From Sporolactobacillus kofuensis (GTDB lineage Bacteria > Bacillota > Bacilli > Bacillales > Sporolactobacillaceae), in NCBI RefSeq assembly GCF_042660205.1, contig NZ_JBHSTQ010000006.1, positions 1-64,000 on the forward strand: a stretch of 64,000 bases of DNA, in the 5' to 3' direction. The first letter of the stretch is position 1. Every line of letters starts with the position of its first letter. Below are positions 36,562-44,820 of this stretch, one piece after another. The notes under the pieces were generated by a model. It was given only the letters and a program-made list of their open reading frames with translations. It did no database searches and was not told where the DNA came from. A program made the translations under genes and the position numbers.

Positions 36562-37544
36562 GGTAGCTTTTCTAGGTGTTCAAGCATTTTACCTGCGCCT
36601 TCAACGACACAAGTCATTGGGTTGTCGGCAACAACGACCGGAACCTTCAGTTCGCTTGCGAGCAATTGATCGAGTCCGTGCAGTTGCGCACCACCACCGG
36701 TCAGAATGACGCCGCGGTCAATAATGTCGGCCGACAATTCAGGAGGCGTTTGTTCGAGCACATTCTTCGCTGCGCGTACCAGTGTGCTGACAGAATCCGC
36801 GAGTGCTTCTTCGATTTCATTGGAATGCACGGTCAATGTCTTCGGCAAACCAGTCACCATATCGCGACCGCGGATGTCCATACTTTCGTCGCGTGCATTT
36901 TTGAATACAGTACCCACCGTTATTTTAATCTGTTCTGCGGTGCGTTCACCAATCAGCAATTTGTATCTTTTCTTAATATAGTTCAGAATCTCTTGGTCGA
37001 ACTTGTCGCCTGCCAGTTTGATCGACTGAGAGGTCACAATATCGCCCATAGAGAGGACGGCGATGTCGGTTGTACCGCCACCAATGTCAATCACCATGTT
37101 GCCGCTTGGTTGGAAGATATCCATCCCCGCACCTACTGCGGCTACTTTCGGTTCTTCTTCAAGGTAAACCTCTTTGCCACCGCTGCGTTCCGCTGCTTGG
37201 CGAATCGCTTTTTGCTCAACCGATGTGATATGTGTCGGGGTACAGATCAGAATTCTCGGTTTCTTTAAGAAGCCTTTGACATTAATTTTATTAATAAAGT
37301 GTGTCAGCATTAATTCCGTAATCTCAAAATCTGCAATAACGCCATCGCGAAGTGGACGGATCGCAACAATGTTGCCTGGTGTACGTCCCACCATCCGTCT
37401 AGCTTCTTCACCGACTGCCAGCATTTGTTTTGTATCCGTATCCAAAGCGATTACAGAAGGTTCATTCAGGACAACGCCCTGCCCTTTTACATAGATCAGT
37501 ACGTTCGCCGTTCCAAGATCAATTCCGATGTCTCTAGAAAACAC
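36543..37544 (-). CDS. mbl: MreB-like actin homologue Mbl
   Basis: 333 residues, bacterial actin with DIGIDLGTANVLIYV (phosphate 1), IDIGGGTTDIAVLS (phosphate 2) and ILTGGGAQLHGLDQLL (adenosine). The order next to spoIIID identifies it as Mbl rather than MreB. It guides side-wall synthesis and rod shape under the membrane. Clear AGGGAGG site before the ATG. Intact. Confidence 0.95.
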   Translation of the reverse strand: MFSRDIGIDLGTANVLIYVKGQGVVLNEPSVIALDTDTKQMLAVGEEARRMVGRTPGNIVAIRPLRDGVIADFEITELMLTHFINKINVKGFLKKPRILICTPTHITSVEQKAIRQAAERSGGKEVYLEEEPKVAAVGAGMDIFQPSGNMVIDIGGGTTDIAVLSMGDIVTSQSIKLAGDKFDQEILNYIKKRYKLLIGERTAEQIKITVGTVFKNARDESMDIRGRDMVTGLPKTLTVHSNEIEEALADSVSTLVRAAKNVLEQTPPELSADIIDRGVILTGGGAQLHGLDQLLASELKVPVVVADNPMTCVVEGAGKMLEHLEKLPKRKAN

Positions 37545-37670
37545 GCCAAATCCTCCCTGTCAAAACACCTAGACTGAATCCAGGATATTTATTAACCATT
37601 ATTTCATTCTATCACAAAACAATGCAAACAGGGAATGTGTCGAAAAATAAAACAAGACGTCTGATCAAGT

Positions 37671-37694
37671 AAAAATGCCGTCTACCGGCATTTT
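37671..37694 (-). terminator. Terminator of spoIIID
   Basis: Stem AAAATGCCG with CGGCATTTT, four-base loop, 40 bp behind the spoIIID stop. Confidence 0.75.
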
Positions 37695-37733
37695 CCCCTC
37701 ATTATTTTTCTAAAAAAATAAATGTAGTTGACT

Positions 37734-38003
37734 TCAGTGCTGAACTGCTTGTTCCGTATCCTTCTGGTACTTTAGTCTCGTTGCTTCTCCTCCGCGCAGA
37801 TGACGGATTGACTTATGATAATCGAGCACATTTTTTACTGCGTTTGCAAGTTCCGGATTGATGTTCGGAAGCCTCTCAGTTAAATCCTTATGAACGGTGC
37901 TCTTCGAGACTCCAAACTCCTTGGCAATCACCCGCACCGTCTTCCTTGTCTCCACGATATGCTTTCCAATCTTGATCGTACGCTCTTTGATGTAATCATG
38001 CAC
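37734..38003 (-). CDS. spoIIID: Sporulation transcription factor SpoIIID
   Basis: 89 residues from GTG 38003 (VHDYIKERTIKIGKHIVETRKTVRVIAKEFG), with AGGAGG eight bases upstream; the frame is open to 38048 but the family starts here. Helix-turn-helix FGVSKSTVHKDLTERLP and basic tail. It acts in the mother cell, switching off part of the sigma-E programme and preparing sigK. Its presence, with mbl next door, shows an endospore-forming lineage. Confidence 0.97.
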   Translation of the reverse strand: MHDYIKERTIKIGKHIVETRKTVRVIAKEFGVSKSTVHKDLTERLPNINPELANAVKNVLDYHKSIRHLRGGEATRLKYQKDTEQAVQH

Positions 38004-38133
38004 ACCACTCGCCTCCTGTAATCTAAAGATGCGAAATGAGACAATCATTGGAGGAAACGGAACCCAAACAACGCATCATGCTCGTTCCAAGCCCGCCGCG
38101 CTCACCTCGAAACCCCGTATGTGAGTTTGTAAC

Positions 38134-38163
38134 ATCTTATTAAACGAGTTCCGGTTATATGCC
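38134..38163 (-). promoter_or_regulatory. Candidate sigma-E promoter of spoIIID
   Basis: Minus strand: GGCATATA (38156-38163), 14-bp spacer, AATAAGAT (38134-38141), a fair match to the sigma-E pattern (KMATATW and CATACAMT). It fits the known dependence of spoIIID on sigma-E. The leader would be about 125 bases. Confidence 0.4.
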
Positions 38164-38194
38164 AAAAAGTCAATGAGGACAAGGGTTCACCGTT

Positions 38195-38685
38195 CAAAAA
38201 AGAACTTTCCCCGTCAAGTGCTAGGGGAAAGTTCTAGTATAAGGGTGTCGGAATTTTCTGCGGGAAAATTCCTACTGAAATAAGGACATGGATTCCCCAT
38301 TCAGAAAAGAACTTTCCCTGTCTAGCATTAAAGGAAAGTTCTTCATCTTGTATAAGAAGGACGGAATTTTCAGTGGGCAAACCCCAAATGAAATGAGGAC
38401 ACAGAAAAGAACTTTCCCTGTCTAGCATTAAGGGAAAGTTCTTCGTATTGTATAAGGAGGTCGGAATTTTCTGCGGGAAAATTCCTTCTGAAATAAGGAC
38501 ATGGATTCTCCCATTCAAAAAAGAACTTCCCCTGTCTAGCATTAAAGGAAAGTTCTTCATCTTGTATAAGAAGGACGGAATTTTCTGCGGGAAAATTCCT
38601 ACTGATTGGAAGTAAATAAAACAAGATGAATGTTAAAGAGAGAACTTTTCCTTCGTGTTTGAGGAAAAGTTCTTCATGTATCACT
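38195..38685. repeat. Hairpin array: four full units of ~100-119 bp plus a degenerate fifth
   Basis: AGAACTTTCC starts at 38201, 38308, 38408 and 38522 (AGAACTTCC there), and a related arm at 38641. Each full unit holds hairpin a (AGAACTTTCCC with GGGAAAGTTCT around a 12-14-base loop) and hairpin b (GGAATTTTC with GAAAATTCC, five-base loop); unit two has lost hairpin b. Hairpin a looks terminator-like on the minus strand (TTCTTTTCT follows). Frames across it give only periodic peptide and are not genes. Confidence 0.9.
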
Positions 38686-38713
38686 AACTATATTATTTTC
38701 GGGTATTTTCTAT

Positions 38714-39562
38714 GGGGTTCGTTACTGATTGGGTTGTTCGTTACTATTTCTATTGGATTGGTTACTGTTTTCACCTCGTTCGTTACTTTTTTATTGAGGT
38801 TCGTTACGATTTGAGTTGGTCGTTACTTTTTTCATTAGGTTGGTTACCGTTTTCTCTCCGTTCGTTACTTTTTTATTTAGGTTCGTTACTGTTTTCATTG
38901 TTCGTTACTGTTTTCATTAGGTTGGTTACCGTTTTCTCTCCGTTCGTTACTTTTTTATTGAGGTTCGTTACTGTTTTCATTGTTCGTTACTGTTTTCATT
39001 GGGTTGATTACCGTTTTCTCTCTGTTCGTTACTTTTTTATTGGAGTTCGTTACGATTTGAGTTGGTCGTTACGATTTTTACTAGGTTGGTTACTGTTTTA
39101 TTGAGGTTCGTTACAATTTGAGTTGTTCGTTACTATTTCTATTGGATTGGTTACTGTTTTCACCTCGTTCGTTACTTTTTTATTGGAGTTCGTTACGATT
39201 TGAGTTGATCGTTACGATTTTTACTAGGTTGGTTACTGTTTTCACCTCGTTCGTTACTGTTTTATTGAGGTTCGTTACGATTTGAGTTGGTCGTTACGAT
39301 TTTTACTAGGTTGGTTACTGTTTTCACCTCGTTCGTTACTGTTTTATTGAGGTTCGTTACGATTTGAGTTGGTCGTTACTTTTTTCATTAGGTTGGTTAC
39401 CGTTTTCTCTCCGTTCGTTACTTTTTTATTGGAGTTCGTTACGATTTGAGTTGGTCGTTACGATTTTTACTAGGTTGGTTACTGTTTTCACCTCGCTCGT
39501 TACTGTTTTATTGAGGTTCGTTACGATTTAAAGTGGTCTTTACTATTTTCATTGAATTGGCT
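38714..39562. repeat. Array A: about 41 units of 19-22 bp with core GTTCGTTAC
   Basis: Units consist of a core GTTCGTTAC (variants GTTGGTTAC, GTCGTTAC, GATTGGTTAC) and an 11-12-bp T-rich spacer taken from a few types such as TTTTTTATTGAG, GATTTGAGTTG, GATTTTTACTAG and TGTTTTCACCTC. These four types often follow one another, making a higher-order period of about 82 bp. The array ends within about 20 bp of the stop of the NERD gene at 39579 and starts just behind the hairpin array. Spacers are shared, so it is not a CRISPR. Confidence 0.93.
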
Positions 39563-39578
39563 ACTAATATCAGTTTTT

Positions 39579-40574
39579 CTATTTTCGTTTATTGTTTCGG
39601 AAATAACGATCGAATGTTTCGTGAGGAGGTGAGAGATAATACAATCCCTTGCCTGTGCCGGATCCTCCTCTTTGTAATTTCATTTTGTTTAATAAGTCGG
39701 TCACCGTTTTTGTTTTATCAAATTTCAAAAACTCCCGGCATTGTTTGTTGGTCATTGTGTTTCCGAACAGGAGAAAGTAGTGGAGGATCATGGGGATGTG
39801 GGCGGTTTTGGATTTGTGACCGCATTGGGGACAGAACCAGTTTGCGGAGATGCGTTGCATGTCGAAGGAGCGGCACTGATCGCAACGCACGCCGCGTCGC
39901 AATTCAGAGGGATGGATATTGAACTTTTCAAGAAGGCTAATGGGTTTGTCGATATGTTCTTTGAGGAGCATGCGTTCAATCTGAGGGATAAATTCGGGAT
40001 AACTGCGCGTGTGTTTGTACTTTTCGGCATATTTTTCAAGTTTCGCTGGCGCTTGTTCTGCGTGGAAGACGTGTTCTTGGACGTGACGTAATTTCCCTTG
40101 ATTCTCAATGATTGTTGTTGGGAAGGCAATCACCACATCGGCTTCGATTGGAAGTTGCGGCAGACCGTGATCGGCGAGCCATTTTCGTAACAATGCTCTG
40201 TGGCGGCGCACTTGTAAAAGGGGATTTGACGACCCAATATATTGATCTGCTGAGCGGCGCATGAATTGTTTTCCATCAGGATCGAATCGGACTGCGCCGG
40301 CAAAATTTTTTACTTCCAACAGCGCAATGAATGTGGGAGTAAGCAAGAGGGTATCCATTTGGCAATCTTCAAGTTGGAGGCTGTAAAAGATGCGATCATC
40401 CTGATGAAAAGTGTCAAGGAAGTAGGCAAGATTCTGCTCACCACGGAATCCGGCCTGATAATTAGCGAGATCGTGTTCAATCTGTGCGCGCGCTGGGTGG
40501 TCGTTCGCAAGATGTTCGAGCAACACTTGGTCAGCGAGCACCTGCCAGGAGAGGTAAAGTTTTTTCGAAATCAA
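39579..40574 (-). CDS. NERD nuclease-like domain plus zinc-ribbon protein (paralogue 1), 5' end frameshifted
   Basis: 331 residues from TTG 40574. The NERD part (about 45-150) has D74, E87 and K89 (CQMDTLLLTP..LLEVKN) in the PD-(D/E)XK-like arrangement; a zinc ribbon follows with Cys231/234 and Cys248/251 (CDQCRSF..FCPQCGHKSKTAH); the end is a short helical, HTH-like part. In another frame, ATG 40581 opens MPIDFEKTLPLLAGA, clearly like the start of paralogue 2 (MIKFERTIPLI), so the gene seems to carry a one-base shift near codon 15 and to survive by the TTG start, unless slippage restores it. Repeat array A starts at its 3' end. NERD domains are linked to DNA processing by fold; no function is proven. 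Confidence 0.85.
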   Translation of the reverse strand: MISKKLYLSWQVLADQVLLEHLANDHPARAQIEHDLANYQAGFRGEQNLAYFLDTFHQDDRIFYSLQLEDCQMDTLLLTPTFIALLEVKNFAGAVRFDPDGKQFMRRSADQYIGSSNPLLQVRRHRALLRKWLADHGLPQLPIEADVVIAFPTTIIENQGKLRHVQEHVFHAEQAPAKLEKYAEKYKHTRSYPEFIPQIERMLLKEHIDKPISLLEKFNIHPSELRRGVRCDQCRSFDMQRISANWFCPQCGHKSKTAHIPMILHYFLLFGNTMTNKQCREFLKFDKTKTVTDLLNKMKLQRGGSGTGKGLYYLSPPHETFDRYFRNNKRK

Positions 40575-40625
40575 TAGGCATCATCCTTCTTTGTTGATGA
40601 TTTTACATTTCGACAAAAATTTCTT

Positions 40626-41333
40626 TTATCCTCTGTTCCGCTTAAATGGCCAATAAAGAAAATGGAATTCCGCTACCATCAGCACTTCGATCCAGAGCAG
40701 ATACCACGGCCATGGCCCCAGCCAGTTCAAGATGGAGAGATTAGGCTTGTGCATCAGATATAGATAATTCGCGCCGATCCACCAATCAAAGCAGAAAATG
40801 AGCGCGCCATACAGGTTAAGACACCCGGCCGCCCACCACAGCGAACGATAAGTCGGCCGATAGCGCTCAACCGCGATCATAAACAAGCAGGCGAGAACAG
40901 TCGCGCCATGTGTGGCAAAAAATTGAATGTACCGAATGTGTGGAAAACTGACTCCGCCGAGGTCCGGTGTTATGAGTGCTTGTACGGCACTTCCGATTCC
41001 GGCGAAGTACAAAATAGCGAACAACCACCACTTTTTCGATAGCAACATCACAATGGAAAGCAGTGCGGCAAGATCACTAACCTCAAGCGGAAGCGCATAA
41101 TTCGCCGACCATTGTCCGGACCGGATCGTCACAATTTGATAAACGAGCTCACCAATCAGAAGTACTGCTGCTAAACCAAAACGTACCGATAAGCGTAGAA
41201 AAAGGGCCTGCCTTATGGGTTTCCGAAACAGAAACAGGCAGACCCCGAGTAGTGTAATCACGAGTAATGTCCAAAGATGTTGCGTTGAAAAAAGCACGAA
41301 GGATATCGTTTGAGGCCAAAGATAGACAGCCAT
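40626..41333 (-). CDS. TIGR02206/YwaF-family integral membrane protein
   Basis: 235 residues, seven predicted helices, with the family-typical ELVYQIVTIRSGQWSANYALPLEVSDLAALLSI and GGVSFPHIRYIQFFATHG segments and W-rich C-terminus (LGPWPWYLLWIE). Function of the family is unknown. It stands 51 bp upstream of the NERD gene on the same strand with no terminator between, so the two may be co-transcribed. Confidence 0.85.
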   Translation of the reverse strand: MAVYLWPQTISFVLFSTQHLWTLLVITLLGVCLFLFRKPIRQALFLRLSVRFGLAAVLLIGELVYQIVTIRSGQWSANYALPLEVSDLAALLSIVMLLSKKWWLFAILYFAGIGSAVQALITPDLGGVSFPHIRYIQFFATHGATVLACLFMIAVERYRPTYRSLWWAAGCLNLYGALIFCFDWWIGANYLYLMHKPNLSILNWLGPWPWYLLWIEVLMVAEFHFLYWPFKRNRG

Positions 41334-41397
41334 TTTTTCACCCCGAATGATCTTAGATGCATTTAGTATGGCGTCAATCGCTGTTCCTCATGTATTT

Positions 41398-42834
41398 TTA
41401 TTCTTCGGCTGGTTCTTCTTTGGGTGCAATGGTACGTTTTAAAAAGAGTGAAAGGATGAGCGAAAACACACCAATGATCATGGCGATGAAAAAGGCGTGG
41501 CTCATTCCGGCAACCAGTGCGTGCAATACCTGGGTCTGTGCCTCCGGATTGGACACATGACTCAGATAAGTTTTCTGACCGGTCACCATGATTCCAATGA
41601 ATACGGCCGTGCCAATCCCTCCGGCGACTTGCTGAAGTGTATTCATAATCGCCGTTCCATGCGGATATAACCTTTTCGGGAGTTGATTCAATCCGGTCGT
41701 CGATACCGGCATCATCACCATTGCCAGTCCAATTAAAAGTGCACAATACAGAATGATGATGTACAGCATGCTCTCAGATACGGTTAGCCTGCTGAACAGC
41801 CAAACCACTACGCACACAATCAGCAACCCTGGCGTTACGAGCCAGCGCGGGCCAAATTTATCAAATAATTTTCCCATCAGTGGAGACAGCATCCCATTGA
41901 TGAGTCCGCCTGGGAGGAGCACAATACCCGCTGCGAATGATGAGAGCAGCAATGCGCGCTGCAGATACAGCGGCAGCAGGATCATTGTGGCAAACAGTGT
42001 GACCATAATCAGGATCAAGATCACTGTTGACAAGGTGTACATCGGATAGTTAAATGCTCGAAAATCGAGAATCGGATCTTTGATTACGAGTTGACGCCAC
42101 ACAAACAGTACGAGACTGATTGCGCCAATAATCATAAAAGTTGGCCCTACCCAGCCGCCCTCTGCACTGGACCCCATGCCGTAGACGAGGCCTCCAAAGC
42201 CGACCGTAGAAAGAATAATTGATGGGATTTCCACTTTAGGACGTGTAACTTCCGACACATTCGTCAAATACCGAGCAGCAAACAAAATCGAGAAAGCCGC
42301 GAGCGGAATCACGAGATAAAACAGCCAGCGCCACGACAATGATGCAATGATTAAGCCGGATAGTGTTGGACCGAGTGCTGGCGCGAACATGATCACTAGC
42401 CCAATAAGTCCCATCGCCCCGCCTCTTTTTTCAGGTGGATAGATGAAGAGAATCGTATTCATCATGACCGGAAGAATCAGTCCGGAGCCGGCAGCCTGAA
42501 TGATGCGCCCGGTTAGCAAAAATGCAAAGCTTGGTGCGAATCCGCAAATCACGGATCCAATCAGGAAAATAGTCATCGCACCGAGAAACATTTGGCGCGT
42601 GGTGAACCAGCCGGTGAGCAGTGCGGTCACCGGCATCAGGATCCCGATCACAAGTAAATAGGCTGTCGTCAACCATTGAACAGTCGTCGGTGTGACATGA
42701 AAATAATGAATTAAGTCTGATAAAGCAATATTAAGTAATGTTTCATTCAAAATTGCGACAAACGCTCCAATGATTAAGGCAACCGTAATCGGTCCGCGTT
42801 TGATCTCTTGCTTGATTGTGTTGCTCGTCGTCAT
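41398..42834 (-). CDS. DHA2-type MFS multidrug exporter
   Basis: About 478 residues, fourteen helices with NETLLNIALSDL in helix 1, VTALLTGWFTTRQMF as the loop 2-3 motif and GLVIMFAPALGPTLSGLI (motif C, antiporter signature). EmrB/LmrB type; expected to export hydrophobic compounds with proton antiport. AAGGAG precedes a TTG-ATG pair (42837/42834). Close in sequence to the exporter at 45702-47111, with which it shares motif C and the WRxLFY segment. Confidence 0.88.
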   Translation of the reverse strand: MTTSNTIKQEIKRGPITVALIIGAFVAILNETLLNIALSDLIHYFHVTPTTVQWLTTAYLLVIGILMPVTALLTGWFTTRQMFLGAMTIFLIGSVICGFAPSFAFLLTGRIIQAAGSGLILPVMMNTILFIYPPEKRGGAMGLIGLVIMFAPALGPTLSGLIIASLSWRWLFYLVIPLAAFSILFAARYLTNVSEVTRPKVEIPSIILSTVGFGGLVYGMGSSAEGGWVGPTFMIIGAISLVLFVWRQLVIKDPILDFRAFNYPMYTLSTVILILIMVTLFATMILLPLYLQRALLLSSFAAGIVLLPGGLINGMLSPLMGKLFDKFGPRWLVTPGLLIVCVVVWLFSRLTVSESMLYIIILYCALLIGLAMVMMPVSTTGLNQLPKRLYPHGTAIMNTLQQVAGGIGTAVFIGIMVTGQKTYLSHVSNPEAQTQVLHALVAGMSHAFFIAMIIGVFSLILSLFLKRTIAPKEEPAEE

Positions 42835-42943
42835 CAATGAAAAACTCCTTATCTTATGTTTGAAATTGAGCGGCAGTGCTCGTGATGGTTGAGCTTTTAA
42901 AAAAAGTCTAGGGAAGTCCGGGCCGAACCCTCATCGGTAAAAA

Positions 42944-42980
42944 GAGCTTGGCGAGCATACGAAATTCGCCAAGCCTTTCT
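42944..42980 (-). terminator. Terminator of the aldo/keto reductase gene at 43042
   Basis: Stem CTTGGCGA with TCGCCAAG, eleven-base loop, TTTTT on the minus strand. Confidence 0.8.
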
Positions 42981-43041
42981 TATTTGCTGTTCAACTTTTT
43001 CAAAAGTCGCATTGATTCGGCTGATTGCCTGTCCCATTTGA

Positions 43042-43872
43042 TTAAAAGTTAAAGTTGTCGGGATCTGCATTAAAACGTTTATCTTCATTTAATTCATCAA
43101 TATGATCGATATCTTCCGGCGACAGCTCAAAGTCAAAGATATCGGCATTGCTGATGATATGTGCTTCACTCGTTGAACGTGGAATGGTGATAATGTCATT
43201 CTGCACATCCCAGCGCAACATGACTTGAGCCGCACTCTTGCCATATTTTTCTCCAATAGCTTTCAGCACAGGGTGATTGACCAGTCCGCCACTACCCAGT
43301 GGTGAATAGGCTTCAACCGCAATCCCTTTTTTGTAACAATAATTGCGGAGCGGAACTTGAGACAGTAACGGATGGAGTTCAACTTGGTTTACTGCCGGCA
43401 CCACTTCTGCATCCTGAAGTAGATCTTCGAGATGATGTTCATGGAAATTGCAAACACCAATTGCACGCGCTCTGCCCTCTTTATATAGTCTTTCCATAGC
43501 TCTCCATGTTTCTTTGTATTTGCCTGCGGTCGGCCAGTGAATCAGATACAGATCGACGTACTCAATACCGAGTTTCTTCATGCTGGTATCGAACGCAGCT
43601 AATGTTGCATCATAGCCTTGATCCGCATTCCACACTTTGGTGGTGACAAACACGTCGTCTCGCTTCACTCCGGATTGGCGTAGCGCTTCACCGACTCCGG
43701 CCTCGTTGCGATATCTCGCAGCCGTGTCGATCATCTTATACCCGGCCTTCAATGCAGAAAGTACAGAATTAATGACTTCATCACCGTCTTTAAGCTTCCA
43801 TACGCCGAAACCAATGCCCGGCATCGTGATTCCATTATTCAATTTCACTGTATCATTCAATCCATTAATCAT
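43042..43872 (-). CDS. Aldo/keto reductase (YvgN/AKR5-like)
   Basis: 276 residues with the AKR tetrad: Asp and Tyr in KMIDTAARYRNE, Lys in VTTKVWNADQG and His in LYLIHWP; C-terminal nucleotide-binding IPRSTSEAHI. NADPH-dependent reduction of small aldehydes such as methylglyoxal is likely for this subgroup. GAGGAGG nine bases before the ATG. A second AKR of the same subgroup is at 61415-62248 (about half identical by eye). Intact. Confidence 0.93.
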   Translation of the reverse strand: MINGLNDTVKLNNGITMPGIGFGVWKLKDGDEVINSVLSALKAGYKMIDTAARYRNEAGVGEALRQSGVKRDDVFVTTKVWNADQGYDATLAAFDTSMKKLGIEYVDLYLIHWPTAGKYKETWRAMERLYKEGRARAIGVCNFHEHHLEDLLQDAEVVPAVNQVELHPLLSQVPLRNYCYKKGIAVEAYSPLGSGGLVNHPVLKAIGEKYGKSAAQVMLRWDVQNDIITIPRSTSEAHIISNADIFDFELSPEDIDHIDELNEDKRFNADPDNFNF

Positions 43873-44026
43873 GCGTTCGACCTCCTCATTATTATTATTT
43901 TCTCATAGAATTACTGTTGAGAAAAGAATTTTACTCATCACGTGCAGCTCCTGCGTATAGGCATGGCTATAGCTATAGTTGTAACCGATTCCAAGGGCCA
44001 ATTTTCGGATAAATGTTCCTTTGACC

Positions 44027-44068
44027 GGATAAAATTTGAGCTCTGTCCCGAGGATAAAATTTGAGCTC
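44027..44068. repeat. Two 17-bp direct repeats 25 bp apart
   Basis: GGATAAAATTTGAGCTC at 44027-44043 and again at 44052-44068. They lie in the 580-bp gap 43873-44451, upstream of the aldo/keto reductase and beyond the intron remnant. Possible duplicated regulatory site or scar; no partner recognised. Confidence 0.6.
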
Positions 44069-44179
44069 GATCCAGATTTAGTACGTCCGCTTGATTTTCC
44101 TCTCATTCTGCTCTATGCTCATTCACTAACCCTGATCCATTTTTCATATTCTCTTGGATGGCTGATAAAAAACTAGTAT

Positions 44180-44391
44180 TCCACTTTTCCAGCGTTCTAC
44201 TCTCGACTTCTTTCAAATTCCACTTCGCGATGGACACCTGTGCTTTTGCTTTTGCTTTTGCTTTTGCTTTTGCTTTTGCTTTTGCTTTTGCTTTTGCTTT
44301 TGCTTTTGCTTTTGCTTTTGCTTTTGGTTTCCTTTTCCGCCGCACGATGCCTTGGGCTACCGCTTAGCCGTCTTCCACATGCTGGGCGCGC
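44180..44391 (-). mobile_element. Group IIC intron remnant (5' part of domain I) with internal hexamer expansion
   Basis: On the minus strand from 44391 it reads GCGCGCCCAGCATG, later AGGTGTCCATCGCGAAGTGG and AATTTGAAAGAAGTCGAGAG, matching in order the 5' part of the intron at 127-666 (GTGCGCCCGGCATGG, GGTGTCCATCGTGAGGTGG, AATCTGAAGGAAGCCGGAGG). It again lies directly behind a terminator hairpin with T run. Homology fades beyond about 44180. Between the matching blocks lies a hexamer array. Not functional. Confidence 0.75.
44242..44325. repeat. Hexanucleotide microsatellite (GCTTTT)x14
   Basis: Fourteen perfect tandem GCTTTT units inside the intron remnant, at the place where the other intron has AGCCAAAGGCAAGGG. 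The frames across it (KAKAKA, SKSKSK or FAFAFA) are artefacts of the repeat. Confidence 0.97.
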
Positions 44392-44421
44392 AAAAAACAC
44401 GCACATCCTCTGATATGCGTG
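44392..44421 (-). terminator. Terminator of the Rrf2-IDEAL operon
   Basis: Nine-bp stem CACGCATAT/ATGTGCGTG with one G-T type mismatch, six-base loop, T6 on the minus strand, directly followed by the intron remnant. Confidence 0.8.
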
Positions 44422-44451
44422 CTTCTTAGATCTATTGTTTATCCTGATTTT

Positions 44452-44820
44452 TTAATGTTGCGCGGACCAATACCATGAACTCATTTGTTTCTGGGTGTTG
44501 TCCGGTGTTTCGTTGTTCATCCCCGACAATTGGGTGGAGAGGTCCATGAACCAATCACGGTCGGATGTAATCAGGGCAATATCTGTCATGCTGCGTAGTT
44601 GCTGGCCGGTTAACGGCATCACTGGGAATGGTTTGATCAGGTAACCAAGGGTCTCGATCACTTTTCCAACTGTTGTCTCTCGGTCGCAGGCAACAACTTG
44701 TATCTTGACGGTGCCTTCTTCATGGTTGTAGTCAACCACAAAACCGTGCATCAATTCGCCGTTTACCGTTCTTCCTTTAACCCAATCTCCCTTTTTCCAT
44801 CTGGATTCTTGCTGCATCAT
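44452..44820 (-). CDS. IDEAL-domain-like small protein
   Basis: 122 residues. An N-terminal beta-rich part (KKGDWVKGRTVNGELMHGFV, EGTVKIQVV) looks like a small barrel, and a C-terminal helix QLRSMTDIALITSDRDWFMDLSTQL fits the IDEAL motif found at the ends of several Bacillus proteins. The ATG overlaps the TGA of the Rrf2 gene by four bases, so the two are coupled. Role unknown; maybe a partner or modulator of the regulator. Confidence 0.65.
   Translation of the reverse strand: MMQQESRWKKGDWVKGRTVNGELMHGFVVDYNHEEGTVKIQVVACDRETTVGKVIETLGYLIKPFPVMPLTGQQLRSMTDIALITSDRDWFMDLSTQLSGMNNETPDNTQKQMSSWYWSAQH

Noticed and set aside
36576..37268. 230-residue plus-strand frame over mbl
   Set aside because: Antisense shadow of mbl, which is complete and conserved.
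38234..39104. Open frames of 104-130 residues inside the hairpin array and array A
   Set aside because: They encode periodic peptides copied from the DNA repeats, occur on both strands and have no ribosome sites.
38714..39562. CRISPR array
   Set aside because: The conserved core is only about 9 bp, units are 19-22 bp and the spacers are a handful of recurring types, not unique sequences; no cas genes are near.
44103..44406. KAKAKA/SKSKSK/FAFAFA proteins
   Set aside because: Pure translation of the (GCTTTT)x14 tract inside an intron remnant.
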